A stretch of DNA of 64,000 bases from Aquabacterium sp. (GTDB taxonomy: Bacteria > Pseudomonadota > Gammaproteobacteria > Burkholderiales > Burkholderiaceae_C), in NCBI RefSeq assembly GCF_029946005.1, contig NZ_JAQSDR010000008.1, forward strand, positions 124,001-188,000, read 5' to 3'. This document shows positions 16,671-25,812 of the stretch, piece after piece (the stretch's first letter is position 1; each line of letters opens with the position of its first letter). Both the position numbers and the translations under genes were made by a program. The notes under the pieces are model-generated. The model saw nothing but the letters and a program-made list of their open reading frames with translations, was not told the DNA's origin and searched no databases.

Positions 16671-18260
16671 ATGACATCTTCTTTCCAGTCGGGACCTTCC
16701 ACCAGCTCGGTCGTGCGTCGCACCTTGGTCGTGGGCGGCGTCGTGATGGCGGTGGGCCTGTTATTGAGCTCCAGCCTGTTGCCTCACGCCTCCCAGGCGC
16801 AGCAGCCAGCCACCGTGTTGGCCGCAGCGACGCCTATCGCCGTCCCAGCGCCCACCACGCCTCAGCCTCCCTTGTTGGTCCAGGGGCTGCCTGACTTCAC
16901 CCAGTTGGTGGAGCGAGTGGGGCCGTCTGTGGCCAGCGTTCGCACCACCCAACGAGTCGCCACTGACGCTGGCGAAGACGGCGGTGACGATGCTGATGCG
17001 CAGATGCGTGAGTTCTTCCGCCGCTTTTTTGGCACGCCCATGCCAGGGCAAGGTCAGCGAAAAGGCACCCCCAAGGCCACGCCCAAAGGCGATGCCGAGG
17101 GCGAGGAGCGCCCCCGTGGTTTGGGCTCTGGCTTCATCCTGAGCGCTGACGGCCTGGTCATGACCAATGCCCACGTCATTGATGGCGCGGATGATGTCTA
17201 CGTCACCTTGACCGACAAACGCGAGTTCAAGGCCAAGGTGGTGGGGGCCGACAAGCGCACCGATGTGGCCGTGCTCAAGATTGAAGCCAAGAACCTGCCC
17301 GCAGTGCGCATCGGTGATGTGAGTCGACTCAAGGTGGGCGAATGGGTCATGGCCATTGGCACGCCGTTCGGCCTGGAGAACACGGTCACGGCCGGCATCG
17401 TCAGCGCCAAAGCGCGCGACACCGGTGAAGAGGTCCGCTTTATCCAGACCGACGTGGCGGTGAACCCCGGCAACTCCGGTGGTCCGCTGATCAACATGCG
17501 CGGTGAGGTGGTGGGCATCAACTCGCAGATTCTGAGTCGCTCGGGCGGCTTCATGGGCATCTCCTTGTCGATTCCCATCGACGATGCGATCAAGGTCGCC
17601 GACCAGCTGCGCTCGGGCGGCAAGGTGGTGCGTGGCCGCATTGGTGTGCAGATTGAACCGGTCACCAAAGAAGTGGCCGAGTCCTTGGGTTTGAGCAAGG
17701 CGCAAGGCGCGGTGGTTCGCATGGTGGAGCCCGGTGGCCCTGCAGCGAAGGCTGGGCTGGAAGCCGGTGACATCATCACCAAGTTCAATGGTGTGACGGT
17801 GGAGACCGCTGGTGACCTGCCACGTTTGGTGGGGGGCACCAAGCCCGGCACCAAATCGGTTTTGCAAGTGTTCCGTCGCGGCGCCTACAAAGACCTGGGC
17901 ATCACGGTGGTCGAGCTTGACCTTGAGAAGGCCGCCAAAGCCGCCGCTGGTGACAACGCACCGGCCGAGTCCAAGCCCACTGCGGTGGCGTCCCTCGGCT
18001 TGGGTCTGACCGATCTGACGTCCGCGCAAAAAGCCGAGCTCAAGATCAACGGCGGTGTGTTGGTCGAAGAGGTGGGTGGTCCGGCCGCACGCGCAGGCTT
18101 GCGCCCTGGTGATGTCATCTTGAGCGTTGGCAACGCTCAGGTCGCCAACGTGCGCCAATTCGAGGCGGCCTTGGCCAAATTGGAGAAGGGCCGCCCGGTG
18201 AATGTGCTGGTGCGCCGTGGTGATGGCGCGCAATACGTGCTGATTCGCCCCAGCAAGTGA
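16671..18260 (+). CDS. degP: Do-family periplasmic serine protease (DegP/MucD)
   Basis: Periplasmic chaperone-protease that degrades misfolded envelope proteins. A signal/anchor sequence covers about residues 15-43. The chymotrypsin-like triad is H168 (TNAHVIDGAD), D198 (RTDVAVLKI) and S269 (NPGNSGGPL). Two PDZ domains follow (RGRIGVQIEPV to about 410, and GGVLVEEVGGPAARAGLRPG to the end). Length is 529 residues. GAGG lies before the chosen ATG at 16671. A TTG 27 bases earlier is less likely. It completes the rpoE-rseA-degP stress module. Confidence 0.92.
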   Translation: MTSSFQSGPSTSSVVRRTLVVGGVVMAVGLLLSSSLLPHASQAQQPATVLAAATPIAVPAPTTPQPPLLVQGLPDFTQLVERVGPSVASVRTTQRVATDAGEDGGDDADAQMREFFRRFFGTPMPGQGQRKGTPKATPKGDAEGEERPRGLGSGFILSADGLVMTNAHVIDGADDVYVTLTDKREFKAKVVGADKRTDVAVLKIEAKNLPAVRIGDVSRLKVGEWVMAIGTPFGLENTVTAGIVSAKARDTGEEVRFIQTDVAVNPGNSGGPLINMRGEVVGINSQILSRSGGFMGISLSIPIDDAIKVADQLRSGGKVVRGRIGVQIEPVTKEVAESLGLSKAQGAVVRMVEPGGPAAKAGLEAGDIITKFNGVTVETAGDLPRLVGGTKPGTKSVLQVFRRGAYKDLGITVVELDLEKAAKAAAGDNAPAESKPTAVASLGLGLTDLTSAQKAELKINGGVLVEEVGGPAARAGLRPGDVILSVGNAQVANVRQFEAALAKLEKGRPVNVLVRRGDGAQYVLIRPSK

Positions 18261-18297
18261 TGAGCCTGGCTGATTTGCGAAAGCCCGACTGAACCGG

Positions 18298-18335
18298 TCC
18301 CGTAAGCTCCAAAAGGGCTTGCGGGATTTCTTATT
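18298..18335 (+). terminator. Intrinsic terminator of degP
   Basis: TCCCGTAAGC (18298-18307) pairs with GCTTGCGGGA (18317-18326), with one G-U pair, followed by TTTCTTATT. Confidence 0.7.
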
Positions 18336-18662
18336 GCAAAAAATACACGGACTTGTGGCACATCTTGCAAGTCTTTTTCTTGTGCAATTGCTGTTGATAA
18401 CTCGGCTCGATCGCGTTGGAATCTGGCTACAATCCACCCGTTGAGCGCGCCATTGCTGATCGGGATATGAGAGGTCATCGCCGAATGACCGAACGGGTCC
18501 CCGAATCGCCGAACTTGTCAACAAGAGTCTGTGGATAACCTGTTGACAATGTCTTTGTTGGCGGCCTGCAACGACCCTTTGCCCGGCCGGGATGCGGCTC
18601 TGGGTGGGGTCGTTTTGGCTACAATGAAGTCCCAACAAGCAGTTGCCATACGTTTTTGTTGG

Positions 18663-18697
18663 AAGGCGCGTCATACATTTCGACGTGCCTTTTTTTT
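18663..18697 (+). terminator. Terminator-like hairpin running into the lepA start codon
   Basis: AAGGCGCGT (18663-18671) pairs with ACGTGCCTT (18683-18691), with one G-U pair, and an eight-base T-run (18690-18697) ends at the lepA ATG. This is the form of an intrinsic terminator or attenuator. It leaves no room for a ribosome-binding site. Confidence 0.55.
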
Positions 18698-20506
18698 ATG
18701 AATCACATCCGTAATTTCTCCATCATTGCCCACATCGACCACGGCAAATCCACCCTGGCCGATCGCATCATTCAGCTGTGTGGAGGCCTGAGCGACCGAG
18801 AGATGGGAGCCCAGGTGCTCGACTCGATGGACATCGAGAAAGAGCGTGGCATCACCATCAAGGCCCAGACCGCTGCGCTGTCTTACAAAGCCAGAGATGG
18901 TCAGGTTTACAACCTCAACTTGATCGACACCCCTGGACACGTGGACTTCTCTTATGAAGTCAGCCGTTCGCTGTCGGCCTGTGAGGGCGCGCTGTTGGTG
19001 GTCGATGCCAGCCAAGGTGTTGAAGCGCAGACCGTGGCCAACTGCTACACCGCGCTTGACCTGGGTGTCATGGTCATCCCCGTCTTGAACAAGATGGACT
19101 TGCCGCAGTCCGACCCCGAGCGCGCCAAGGAGGAGATCGAAGACGTGATCGGCATCGATGCCACCGACTCGATCCCTTGTTCTGCCAAGACCGGCATGGG
19201 TGTCGAAGACATCCTCGAAGCCGTCGTGGCCCGCATGCCACCACCGCAAGGCAATCCCGATGGCCCGCTGCGCGCCATGATCGTTGACTCGTGGTTCGAC
19301 AACTACGTCGGCGTGGTCATGCTGGTGCGCGTGATTGACGGTGAGTTGCGCAAGGGCGAACGCATTCGGCTGATGGCGGCCAATGCCGTTTACCCCGCTG
19401 AACACCTGGGTGTCTTCACGCCCAAGTCGGTCGATCGCCCTGCATTGCGCGCAGGCGAAGTGGGCTTCGTGATCTGCGGCATCAAAGAGCTGCAGAACGC
19501 CAAGGTCGGCGACACCATCACGGTCGAGAAGAAGCAGCCCAACAACGCGGGCCCGGCCACCGAAGCCCTGCCTGGCTTCAAGGAAATCCAGCCACAGGTG
19601 TTTGCCGGCCTGTACCCGACCGAGGCCAGCGAGTACGACCAACTGCGTGATGCGCTTGAGAAACTCAAGCTCAACGACTCGTCGCTGCGGTATGAGCCAG
19701 AAGTTTCGCAAGCGCTGGGCTTCGGCTTCCGCTGCGGCTTCCTGGGCCTGCTGCACATGGAAATCGTGCAGGAGCGCCTGGAGCGCGAGTTCGACCAGGA
19801 CCTGATCACGACCGCGCCCAGCGTGGTCTACGAGGTCGAGTTGAACGACGGTACGATCGTCTCGGTCGAGAACCCGTCCAAGATGCCCGAGCTGGGCCGC
19901 ATCAAGGAGATCCGCGAGCCCATCGTCACCATGCACCTGTACATGCCGCAAGACCATGTTGGCGTGGTGATGACCCTGGCCAACCAGAAGCGTGGCGTGC
20001 AGCTCAACATGGCTTACCACGGCCGCCAGGTCATGCTGACCTATGAGATGCCGCTGGCCGAGATCGTGCTCGACTTCTTCGACAAGCTCAAGAGCGTGTC
20101 GCGCGGTTATGCCTCGATGGATTACGACTTCAAGGAGTACCGCGCCTCCGACGTGGTCAAGGTCGATATTCTGATCAATGGTGATCGAGTCGATGCCCTG
20201 TCGATCATCGTGCACCGCGTGCAAAGCCAGTTCCGTGGTCGTGGCGTGGCCGCCAAAATGCGCGAACACATTCCGCGGCAGATGTACGACGTGGTCATCC
20301 AGGCGGCCATTGGCTCCAACATCATTGCGCGGGAGAACATCAAGGCGCTGCGCAAGAACGTGCTGGCAAAATGCTACGGCGGCGACATCAGCCGCAAGCG
20401 CAAGTTGCTCGAAAAACAAAAGGCCGGGAAGAAGCGGATGAAGCAGATTGGGTCGGTTGAAGTGCCCCAAGAAGCGTTCCTGGCCATCCTTCAAGTGGAA
20501 GATTGA
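18698..20506 (+). CDS. lepA: Elongation factor 4 (LepA)
   Basis: Translational GTPase that associates with ribosomes and influences initiation and 30S maturation. It starts [19 protein letters not shown], collinear with E. coli LepA, which fixes the ATG at 18698. The P-loop is AHIDHGKST (11-19), G3 is DTPGHVDF and G4 is NKMD. LepA-specific C-terminal sequences are present, including [16 protein letters not shown]. At 602 residues it is full length. No Shine-Dalgarno sequence is present because a hairpin and T-run abut the start codon. Its stop overlaps the lepB start (TGATG). Confidence 0.97.
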   Translation: MNHIRNFSIIAHIDHGKSTLADRIIQLCGGLSDREMGAQVLDSMDIEKERGITIKAQTAALSYKARDGQVYNLNLIDTPGHVDFSYEVSRSLSACEGALLVVDASQGVEAQTVANCYTALDLGVMVIPVLNKMDLPQSDPERAKEEIEDVIGIDATDSIPCSAKTGMGVEDILEAVVARMPPPQGNPDGPLRAMIVDSWFDNYVGVVMLVRVIDGELRKGERIRLMAANAVYPAEHLGVFTPKSVDRPALRAGEVGFVICGIKELQNAKVGDTITVEKKQPNNAGPATEALPGFKEIQPQVFAGLYPTEASEYDQLRDALEKLKLNDSSLRYEPEVSQALGFGFRCGFLGLLHMEIVQERLEREFDQDLITTAPSVVYEVELNDGTIVSVENPSKMPELGRIKEIREPIVTMHLYMPQDHVGVVMTLANQKRGVQLNMAYHGRQVMLTYEMPLAEIVLDFFDKLKSVSRGYASMDYDFKEYRASDVVKVDILINGDRVDALSIIVHRVQSQFRGRGVAAKMREHIPRQMYDVVIQAAIGSNIIARENIKALRKNVLAKCYGGDISRKRKLLEKQKAGKKRMKQIGSVEVPQEAFLAILQVED

Positions 20507-21477
20507 TGAGTTTTCTCACCGGTATTTTTTATGGCGCCCTGGCAATCTACCTGGGCGGCTGGTACGTTGGTCAATGGCAAGGCAACTTCTCGTTCCTGCT
20601 GTTCATCATGTCTGTCGTGACCATGCTGTATTGGCTGGCTGAGCGCTTCAAGTTCCAGCCTCAGCGCGAAGCGGCTGCTGCCAACCTTGTCGCGCAAGAC
20701 GAAACCCGCCGTGCGGAACTGAGGCGTCAAGGCATTGCCCAGGTTGATGGCAATGTGACCGAGGCCAAAGAGCGCCTGTTGATGCAGCCCTGGTGGCTGG
20801 ATTGGACGGCCGGCTTGTTCCCCGTCATCGTGGTGGTGTTCCTGATGCGCTCGTTCTTGTTCGAGCCCTTCAAGATCCCGTCCGGCTCCATGGTGCCGAC
20901 CTTGCTGATCGGCGACCTCATCCTGGTCAATAAATTTCACTACGGCATCCGCCTGCCGGTGATCAATAAAAAGATCATCGCCAACCACGATCCCAAGCGT
21001 GGCGATGTGATGGTGTTCCGTTACCCCGTCAATACTCGCCTGGATTACATCAAGCGGGTGGTGGGTCTGCCGGGTGACACGGTCGCCTACATCAACAAGC
21101 GCCTGACCATCAACGGCACGCCCATCGAACAAACGCCCTTGGCCGAATTTTACGACGAGGACAGCCTGCGTTATTTCTTGCAGTTTGCGGAAAACCTCAG
21201 CGGTACGAATCACCGGATTTTGGTGGACAAAGCCCGCCAGCCTGATATTCCAGCTCAGGGTATTGAAGAATATCCGTTCAAGGAAAACTGCAGCTACAGT
21301 GTTGAAGGTGTGGTCTGCAAGGTGCCAGCCGGCCATTACTTCATGATGGGCGACAACCGCGACAATTCACAGGATTCGCGCTTCTGGGGCTTTGTTCCTG
21401 ACGAAAACATCGTCGGCAAGGCATTCGTGGTGTGGATGAATTTCAGCAGTTTGAAGCGCATTGGCTTTTTCCAATGA
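20506..21477 (+). CDS. lepB: Signal peptidase I (LepB)
   Basis: Inner-membrane serine protease that removes Sec and Tat signal peptides. Two N-terminal membrane helices are seen (ALAIYLGGWYVG... LLFIMSVVTMLYW and GLFPVIVVVFLMRSF). The catalytic dyad is S128 in PSGSMVPTL and K183 in YIKRVVGLPGD. The GDNRDNSQDSR box near the C-terminus confirms the family. It is 323 residues long. It is coupled to lepA by a one-base stop/start overlap. Confidence 0.96.
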   Translation: MSFLTGIFYGALAIYLGGWYVGQWQGNFSFLLFIMSVVTMLYWLAERFKFQPQREAAAANLVAQDETRRAELRRQGIAQVDGNVTEAKERLLMQPWWLDWTAGLFPVIVVVFLMRSFLFEPFKIPSGSMVPTLLIGDLILVNKFHYGIRLPVINKKIIANHDPKRGDVMVFRYPVNTRLDYIKRVVGLPGDTVAYINKRLTINGTPIEQTPLAEFYDEDSLRYFLQFAENLSGTNHRILVDKARQPDIPAQGIEEYPFKENCSYSVEGVVCKVPAGHYFMMGDNRDNSQDSRFWGFVPDENIVGKAFVVWMNFSSLKRIGFFQ

Positions 21478-21494
21478 TTCGTGTGGGGGACAAC

Positions 21495-21842
21495 ATGAAA
21501 CGTTCGCAGTCGGGCATCACATTGATCGGCTTGATGTTTTGGGCGGTGATTCTTTGCAGCTTCGCCTTGGTCATCATGAAAGTGGTGCCGGCCGTCATGG
21601 AGTTCCAGACCATCCAGAAGATGGTCACGAGCGCCGCCGGTGCAGGCAGCACAGTCCCGGAAATCCGGGCGGCCTTTGACCGAGACAAGTCGGTGCAGTA
21701 CAACGTCGAGGCCATCAGTTCGCGTGATCTGGAGATCACCAAGGAAAACGACAAGATCGTGGTCAAGTTTGCCTACGACAAGGAAATCGAACTGATTGAG
21801 CCGGTCTACCTCTTGATCAAGTTCCACGGTCAATCCAAGTGA
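21495..21842 (+). CDS. DUF4845 membrane-anchored protein
   Basis: A 115-residue protein with a pilin-like start: MKRSQSGITLIGLMFWAVILCSFALVIMK gives one N-terminal helix after a short basic segment. The rest is a small periplasmic domain (VPAVMEFQTIQKMV... YDKEIELIEPVYLLIKF) of DUF4845, function unknown. The GIT-L-IG start looks like type IV pilin processing sites, but the residue expected at +5 (Glu) is absent, so it is not a canonical prepilin. GGGGGA lies before the ATG. It is always seen between lepB and rnc in such clusters, probably co-transcribed. Confidence 0.75.
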   Translation: MKRSQSGITLIGLMFWAVILCSFALVIMKVVPAVMEFQTIQKMVTSAAGAGSTVPEIRAAFDRDKSVQYNVEAISSRDLEITKENDKIVVKFAYDKEIELIEPVYLLIKFHGQSK

Positions 21843-21873
21843 TGGCGTCTGGTTTTGATCGCGTGGGATTTTG

Positions 21874-22680
21874 ATGCCCCGATCCACGACGGCGACCGCA
21901 GCGGTTGCTTCGCCGCTGAAGGCTTTGCAGCAACGGTTGGGCCATGAATTCAAGGATCCCGCCCTGTTGGCGCGAGCCCTGACCCACAAAAGCTTTGGGC
22001 AGGATCATTACGAACGCCTGGAGTTCCTGGGCGATGCCGTCCTGAACCTGGCCGTGTCCAGCATGCTGTACGCGCGATTTGACCGCAGTGATGAAGGTGA
22101 CCTGACCCGCGTGCGCGCTCACCTGGTGCGCCAGGACATGCTGCACAAACTGGCCTTGAACCTGGATTTGCCAGGGGTCATGAAAATGAGCGAGGGCGAG
22201 TCCCGTGGTGGTGGTGCTCAGCGGCCCTCCATCCTGGCGGATGCCCTGGAAGCCGTCATCGGTGCGGTGTACCTGGATGCAGGTTTTGAGCCAGCCTGCG
22301 CCTGGGTGCTGCGCCTGTTCGAGCCTGTGATGGCCCAAACCACCCTGGAAGTCTGGAGCAAGGACGCCAAAACGGCCTTGCAGGAATGGCTTCAAGGTCG
22401 CAAGATGGCCGTGCCTGTCTACCGCGTGGATGCCACCCGGGGCAAGGCGCATGAGCAGGTGTTCGTGGTGGCTTGCGATTTGCCAGATTTTGGGATTTCC
22501 GTTCTGGGCGAGGGTCTGTCAAAGCGCGCCGCCGAGCAGGTAGCGGCTCAACTGGCCTTGCTCCAACTGCAGCAACTGCCTTCGCCGTCGGTCAGTGTTC
22601 CCGGCCAGCCGAGTGCTGGCGTCACCATTTCTAAAACCCCATCGAAGAAACGTGCGATGGGTGCTAAACGTTCTCTTTGA
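21874..22680 (+). CDS. rnc: Ribonuclease III
   Basis: Double-strand-specific endonuclease that processes rRNA precursors and structured mRNAs. The catalytic signature [16 protein letters not shown] is near residues 49-64, with the second acidic cluster in [14 protein letters not shown] double-stranded-RNA-binding domain follows ([18 protein letters not shown]... [15 protein letters not shown]). A basic C-terminal tail ending [11 protein letters not shown] brings it to 268 residues, longer than the E. coli enzyme (226). era begins 11 bases later. Confidence 0.96.
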   Translation: MPRSTTATAAVASPLKALQQRLGHEFKDPALLARALTHKSFGQDHYERLEFLGDAVLNLAVSSMLYARFDRSDEGDLTRVRAHLVRQDMLHKLALNLDLPGVMKMSEGESRGGGAQRPSILADALEAVIGAVYLDAGFEPACAWVLRLFEPVMAQTTLEVWSKDAKTALQEWLQGRKMAVPVYRVDATRGKAHEQVFVVACDLPDFGISVLGEGLSKRAAEQVAAQLALLQLQQLPSPSVSVPGQPSAGVTISKTPSKKRAMGAKRSL

Positions 22681-22691
22681 CACTTCTCACC

Positions 22692-23774
22692 ATGCCCGAT
22701 ACCCCTTCGTCACCAGATGACACTTCGCCCGAGGCACCTGCCCAGGCACCCACTGCACCACCGGTCGTTGATGCGTTGAACCCGTCACTGGATGACATGC
22801 TGGCTGGGCTGGCGATGGCCAAAACGGGCGGTGCCAAGGCTGGCGCAGATGTGGCGAACCAACGCTGCGGCCTCATCGCCATCATTGGTCGCCCCAACGT
22901 GGGCAAATCAACCTTGCTCAACGCTTTGGTCGGGCAGAAGGTGTCGATCACCTCGCGCAAGGCACAGACCACCCGCCACCGGATCACCGGCATCCACACC
23001 GATGACACGACGCAGTTCGTGTTCGTGGACACGCCTGGCTTTCAGACCCGGCACACGGTCAAGGGCACAGCCGCGCTTAACCGCAACCTGAACAAGACCG
23101 TGCAGGCCACGCTGGCCGATGTGGATGTGGTGCTGTTCCTGGTCGAAGCCGGTCGTTTTGGGCTGGACGATGCCAAGGTGCTGGCCTTGTGCCCGAAAGA
23201 CAAACCCGTCTTCCTGGTGGCCAATAAGCTGGACTTGGTGCACCGCCGCGCTGAAATCATGCCTTGGCTGCAGAGCATGCAGGAGCGCCACCCCTTCGCG
23301 GAGTTCGTGCCCCTGTCGGCCCAAAGCAATGACGACGTCAAGCGCCTCCTGGAGATCGTGCGGCCCTACTTGCCACAGCAAGGCTGGTGGTACGACCAGG
23401 ACGCACTGACCGACCGCACCGACCGTTTCCTGGCCAGCGAGATCGTGCGCGAAAAGCTGTTCCGCCTCACCGGTGACGAACTGCCCTACACCTCGACCGT
23501 GGTGATCGACACCTACACGGACGAGCCGCCCCTGGCCAATCACCCGCGCGCCACCGGCATCATCAGGATCGCCGCCACCATCGTGGTGGAGCGCGAAACC
23601 CACAAGGGCATCGTCATTGGCGACAAGGGTGAACGCCTCAAGCGCATCGGCATGGAAGCGCGCACCGAGCTGGAGCACCTGTGGGGCCGCAAGGTCTTCC
23701 TGGAGATCTGGGTCAAGGTGCGTTCAGGCTGGGCCGATGACGACGCCCGTCTGCGCACCTACGGCTACGAGTAA
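22692..23774 (+). CDS. era: GTPase Era
   Basis: GTPase that binds 16S rRNA near its 3' end and helps 30S maturation. P-loop GRPNVGKST is at residues 66-74, DTPGFQ and NKLD follow, and the C-terminal KH domain contains [19 protein letters not shown]. At 360 residues it carries an acidic Ser/Pro/Ala-rich N-terminal extension of about 50 residues absent from E. coli Era (301). An upstream TTG would add five more residues. It follows rnc, as usual. Confidence 0.95.
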   Translation: MPDTPSSPDDTSPEAPAQAPTAPPVVDALNPSLDDMLAGLAMAKTGGAKAGADVANQRCGLIAIIGRPNVGKSTLLNALVGQKVSITSRKAQTTRHRITGIHTDDTTQFVFVDTPGFQTRHTVKGTAALNRNLNKTVQATLADVDVVLFLVEAGRFGLDDAKVLALCPKDKPVFLVANKLDLVHRRAEIMPWLQSMQERHPFAEFVPLSAQSNDDVKRLLEIVRPYLPQQGWWYDQDALTDRTDRFLASEIVREKLFRLTGDELPYTSTVVIDTYTDEPPLANHPRATGIIRIAATIVVERETHKGIVIGDKGERLKRIGMEARTELEHLWGRKVFLEIWVKVRSGWADDDARLRTYGYE

Positions 23775-23798
23775 CAGCGCGGTCCCAAAGGCGTTTGC

Positions 23799-24587
23799 GT
23801 GGCCCGTGCGGCGTCCCGTCCTTCCAGTGCAGCCTTTGTGCTGCACAGCCATGACTGGAGCGAGTCCAGCCTGATCCTGGATCTGTTCACCCGCGACCAA
23901 GGTCGCGTGGTGGCCGTGGCGAAGGGGGCCAAGCGACCTTATTCGCAACTTCGCCCGGTGCTGATGCCCTTTCAGCGCCTGCACGTGGGGTTTGGCGTGA
24001 AGCGCTCTGACGAGGCTGAAGTCTGGCTGCTGCGCCAGGCCGAATGGGCTGGTGGTCCAGCTTGGCCAGGTGGGGCGGCCTTGTTGCCGGGCTTTTACCT
24101 GAACGAATTGCTGATGCGCCTGCTGGCCCGTCACGACCCACACCCCGGCTTGTTCGATGCCTACGCCCAGACCTTGTCGGCCCTGGCCGATCCCAGCCTG
24201 CTGCAGGCTGCGTTGCGGGCTTTCGAGATGGTGCTGCTGCGCCAGTTGGGTCATTTGCCAGACCTGTCGCAGGTGACCGTTGATGGTCAAGCGGTCGAGC
24301 CAGTTCAGCGCTATGAAGTTCACCCGGAGTTGGGCGTGTCGCGCGCAAGCCAACGCGAGGATGGGTCCGTCCTGGATGGTGCGGTTTTGCGTCAATTGGA
24401 AGCCGCCTTGTCAACCGAAGGTGAGGGCGGGCGTACGATACTGGTCCCGGCCATGCCGCCCCTGATGGCGGCCTGCATTCCCGCCCTGAGTGAACTCAAA
24501 ACGGTGCTGCGCGCCTTGCTTCAATATCATCTCGGATCTCACACGCTGCGCACTCGCCAGCTCATGATGGAGCTTCAACAGGCATGA
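23799..24587 (+). CDS. recO: DNA repair protein RecO
   Basis: RecO loads RecA on SSB-coated single-stranded DNA with RecR. The OB-fold N-terminus is AAFVLHSHDWSESSLILDLFTRDQGRVVAVAKGAKRP. A helical centre and a C-terminal segment follow with no zinc-binding cysteines, as in many proteobacteria. GTG is the start. An earlier in-frame start is not available because the era stop is 24 bases upstream. It is 262 residues long. The stop overlaps the pdxJ start by four bases. Confidence 0.92.
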   Translation: MARAASRPSSAAFVLHSHDWSESSLILDLFTRDQGRVVAVAKGAKRPYSQLRPVLMPFQRLHVGFGVKRSDEAEVWLLRQAEWAGGPAWPGGAALLPGFYLNELLMRLLARHDPHPGLFDAYAQTLSALADPSLLQAALRAFEMVLLRQLGHLPDLSQVTVDGQAVEPVQRYEVHPELGVSRASQREDGSVLDGAVLRQLEAALSTEGEGGRTILVPAMPPLMAACIPALSELKTVLRALLQYHLGSHTLRTRQLMMELQQA

Positions 24588-25411
24588 CTTTTTCTGCCAC
24601 GCACCTGACCACGCACGACGCCCCTTTGCTGGGCGTGAACATCGACCACGTCGCCACTGTGCGCAATGCCCGCGGTGGCCGTTTTCCCGACCCCGTGGCG
24701 GCCGCAATCCTGGCGGCCGAGGCCGGCGCCGACATCATCACGTTTCATTTGCGTGAAGACCGCCGACACATCCGCGATGACGACGTGGCGCGCCTCAAGT
24801 CCAGCATCGCAACGCCTTTGAACTTTGAAGCGGCCGTGACCGACGAGATGTTGGACATCATCGAGCGCACGCGCCCCGAGCATGTGTGCCTGGTGCCCGA
24901 GCGGCGCCAGGAAATCACCACCGAAGGCGGCCTGGATGTATTGGGGCAGCTGTCCAGGGTGAAAGATGCTTGCACGCGTTTGGCCGCCGTGGGGGCGCGC
25001 GTGTCGCTGTTCATTGGCGCTGATCCGGCTCAGATCGAAGCGGTGGCACAAGCAGGTGCCCCCTGTGTGGAGTTGCACACAGGTGCTTTAGCCAACGCCT
25101 GGTGGGCCGGTGATGCTTCGGGTGTGCAAGCCGAGTTGCAACGCCTTCAAGCCGGGCTGAAGCTCGCGCAAAGCCTGGGCCTGCGCACGCATGCAGGACA
25201 CGGACTGGCCTTGCATGAGCACTGGCTGCCCACGCCCGGGGTCGAGGCCCCAACGTCCAGCAGCACCGCCCTGGTTGCCGTCATGCCCGCGATCACCGAG
25301 TTGCACATTGGTCATGCCTTGATCGGCCATTCACTCATGGTGGGGCTGAAGCAGGCCATCGCCGACTTCAAGGCCGAGATCGTGCGTGCGCGCCGGGCGG
25401 TGTCCGCGTGA
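24584..25411 (+). CDS. pdxJ: Pyridoxine 5'-phosphate synthase PdxJ
   Basis: Condenses 3-amino-2-oxopropyl phosphate and deoxyxylulose 5-phosphate to pyridoxine phosphate (vitamin B6). Family blocks are LLGVNIDHVATVRNARGG near the start, ITFHLREDRRHIRDDDV, and a C-terminal ITELHIGHALIGHSLMVGL. Length is 275 residues, about 30 more than E. coli PdxJ, mostly from the N-terminus and a 25-residue insertion near PTPGVEAPTSSSTAL. Its stop overlaps the acpS GTG. Confidence 0.95.
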   Translation: MTFSATHLTTHDAPLLGVNIDHVATVRNARGGRFPDPVAAAILAAEAGADIITFHLREDRRHIRDDDVARLKSSIATPLNFEAAVTDEMLDIIERTRPEHVCLVPERRQEITTEGGLDVLGQLSRVKDACTRLAAVGARVSLFIGADPAQIEAVAQAGAPCVELHTGALANAWWAGDASGVQAELQRLQAGLKLAQSLGLRTHAGHGLALHEHWLPTPGVEAPTSSSTALVAVMPAITELHIGHALIGHSLMVGLKQAIADFKAEIVRARRAVSA

Positions 25412-25812
25412 TCGTCGGCATCGGAACCGACCTGTGCGACATCCGTCGCATCCAGGAGGCTTTGCAACGGCGCGGCGAGCGTTTTGCCGAGAAGGTGCTG
25501 GGCCCCCAAGAGCTGTTGGTTTACCGCCAACGCCAGGCCCGCGTGGCTGTTCGCGGCCTTCGCTACCTGGCCACGCGCTTTGCCGCCAAAGAGGCCTTTT
25601 CCAAGGCCATCGGATTGGGCATTCACTGGCCCATGACCTGGCGCTCCTGCGAAATCCTGAACGAGTCCAGCGGCCGCCCGCGCATTGTGTTGAATGGCGA
25701 ACTGGCCGACTGGTTCACCCAAAAAAAATGGCAGGCCCATGTCACGGTCACCGATGAGGTGGACCATGCTTTGGCCTTCGTTGTCATCGAAACCCAAACC
25801 GACCACCCATGA
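25408..25812 (+). CDS. acpS: Holo-[acyl-carrier-protein] synthase AcpS
   Basis: Transfers phosphopantetheine from CoA to acyl carrier protein (Ser37 of AcpP at 12575). Signature sequences are GIGTDLCDIRRIQEAL at the N-terminus and RFAAKEAFSKAIGLG in the middle, holding the magnesium-binding acidic residues. At 134 residues it is normal. GTG start overlaps pdxJ by four bases, and the stop overlaps nagZ by four. Confidence 0.95.
   Translation: MIVGIGTDLCDIRRIQEALQRRGERFAEKVLGPQELLVYRQRQARVAVRGLRYLATRFAAKEAFSKAIGLGIHWPMTWRSCEILNESSGRPRIVLNGELADWFTQKKWQAHVTVTDEVDHALAFVVIETQTDHP

Larger units (their letters stand above)
18261..18697. other. Gene-free region between degP and lepA
   Basis: This 437-base stretch contains the degP terminator (18298-18335), two -10-like TACAAT sequences each preceded by GGC (18428-18433 and 18620-18625) without good -35 boxes, and a TTGACA at 18542 with no -10 at the right distance. 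The region ends in a terminator-like hairpin that abuts lepA. I see no coding sequence. Confidence 0.6.

Noticed and set aside
18542-18547. TTGACA, a perfect sigma-70 -35 box
   Set aside because: No -10 sequence at 16-18 bases. The nearest good TACAAT is over 70 bases away.
16761-18674. Long open frame opposite degP (637 codons)
   Set aside because: Antisense shadow of a certain gene, no family signature.
18671-20494. Long open frame opposite lepA (607 codons)
   Set aside because: Arises from high GC and the codon pattern of lepA. The translated sequence is His/Asp/Leu low-complexity with no family resemblance, while lepA is certain.
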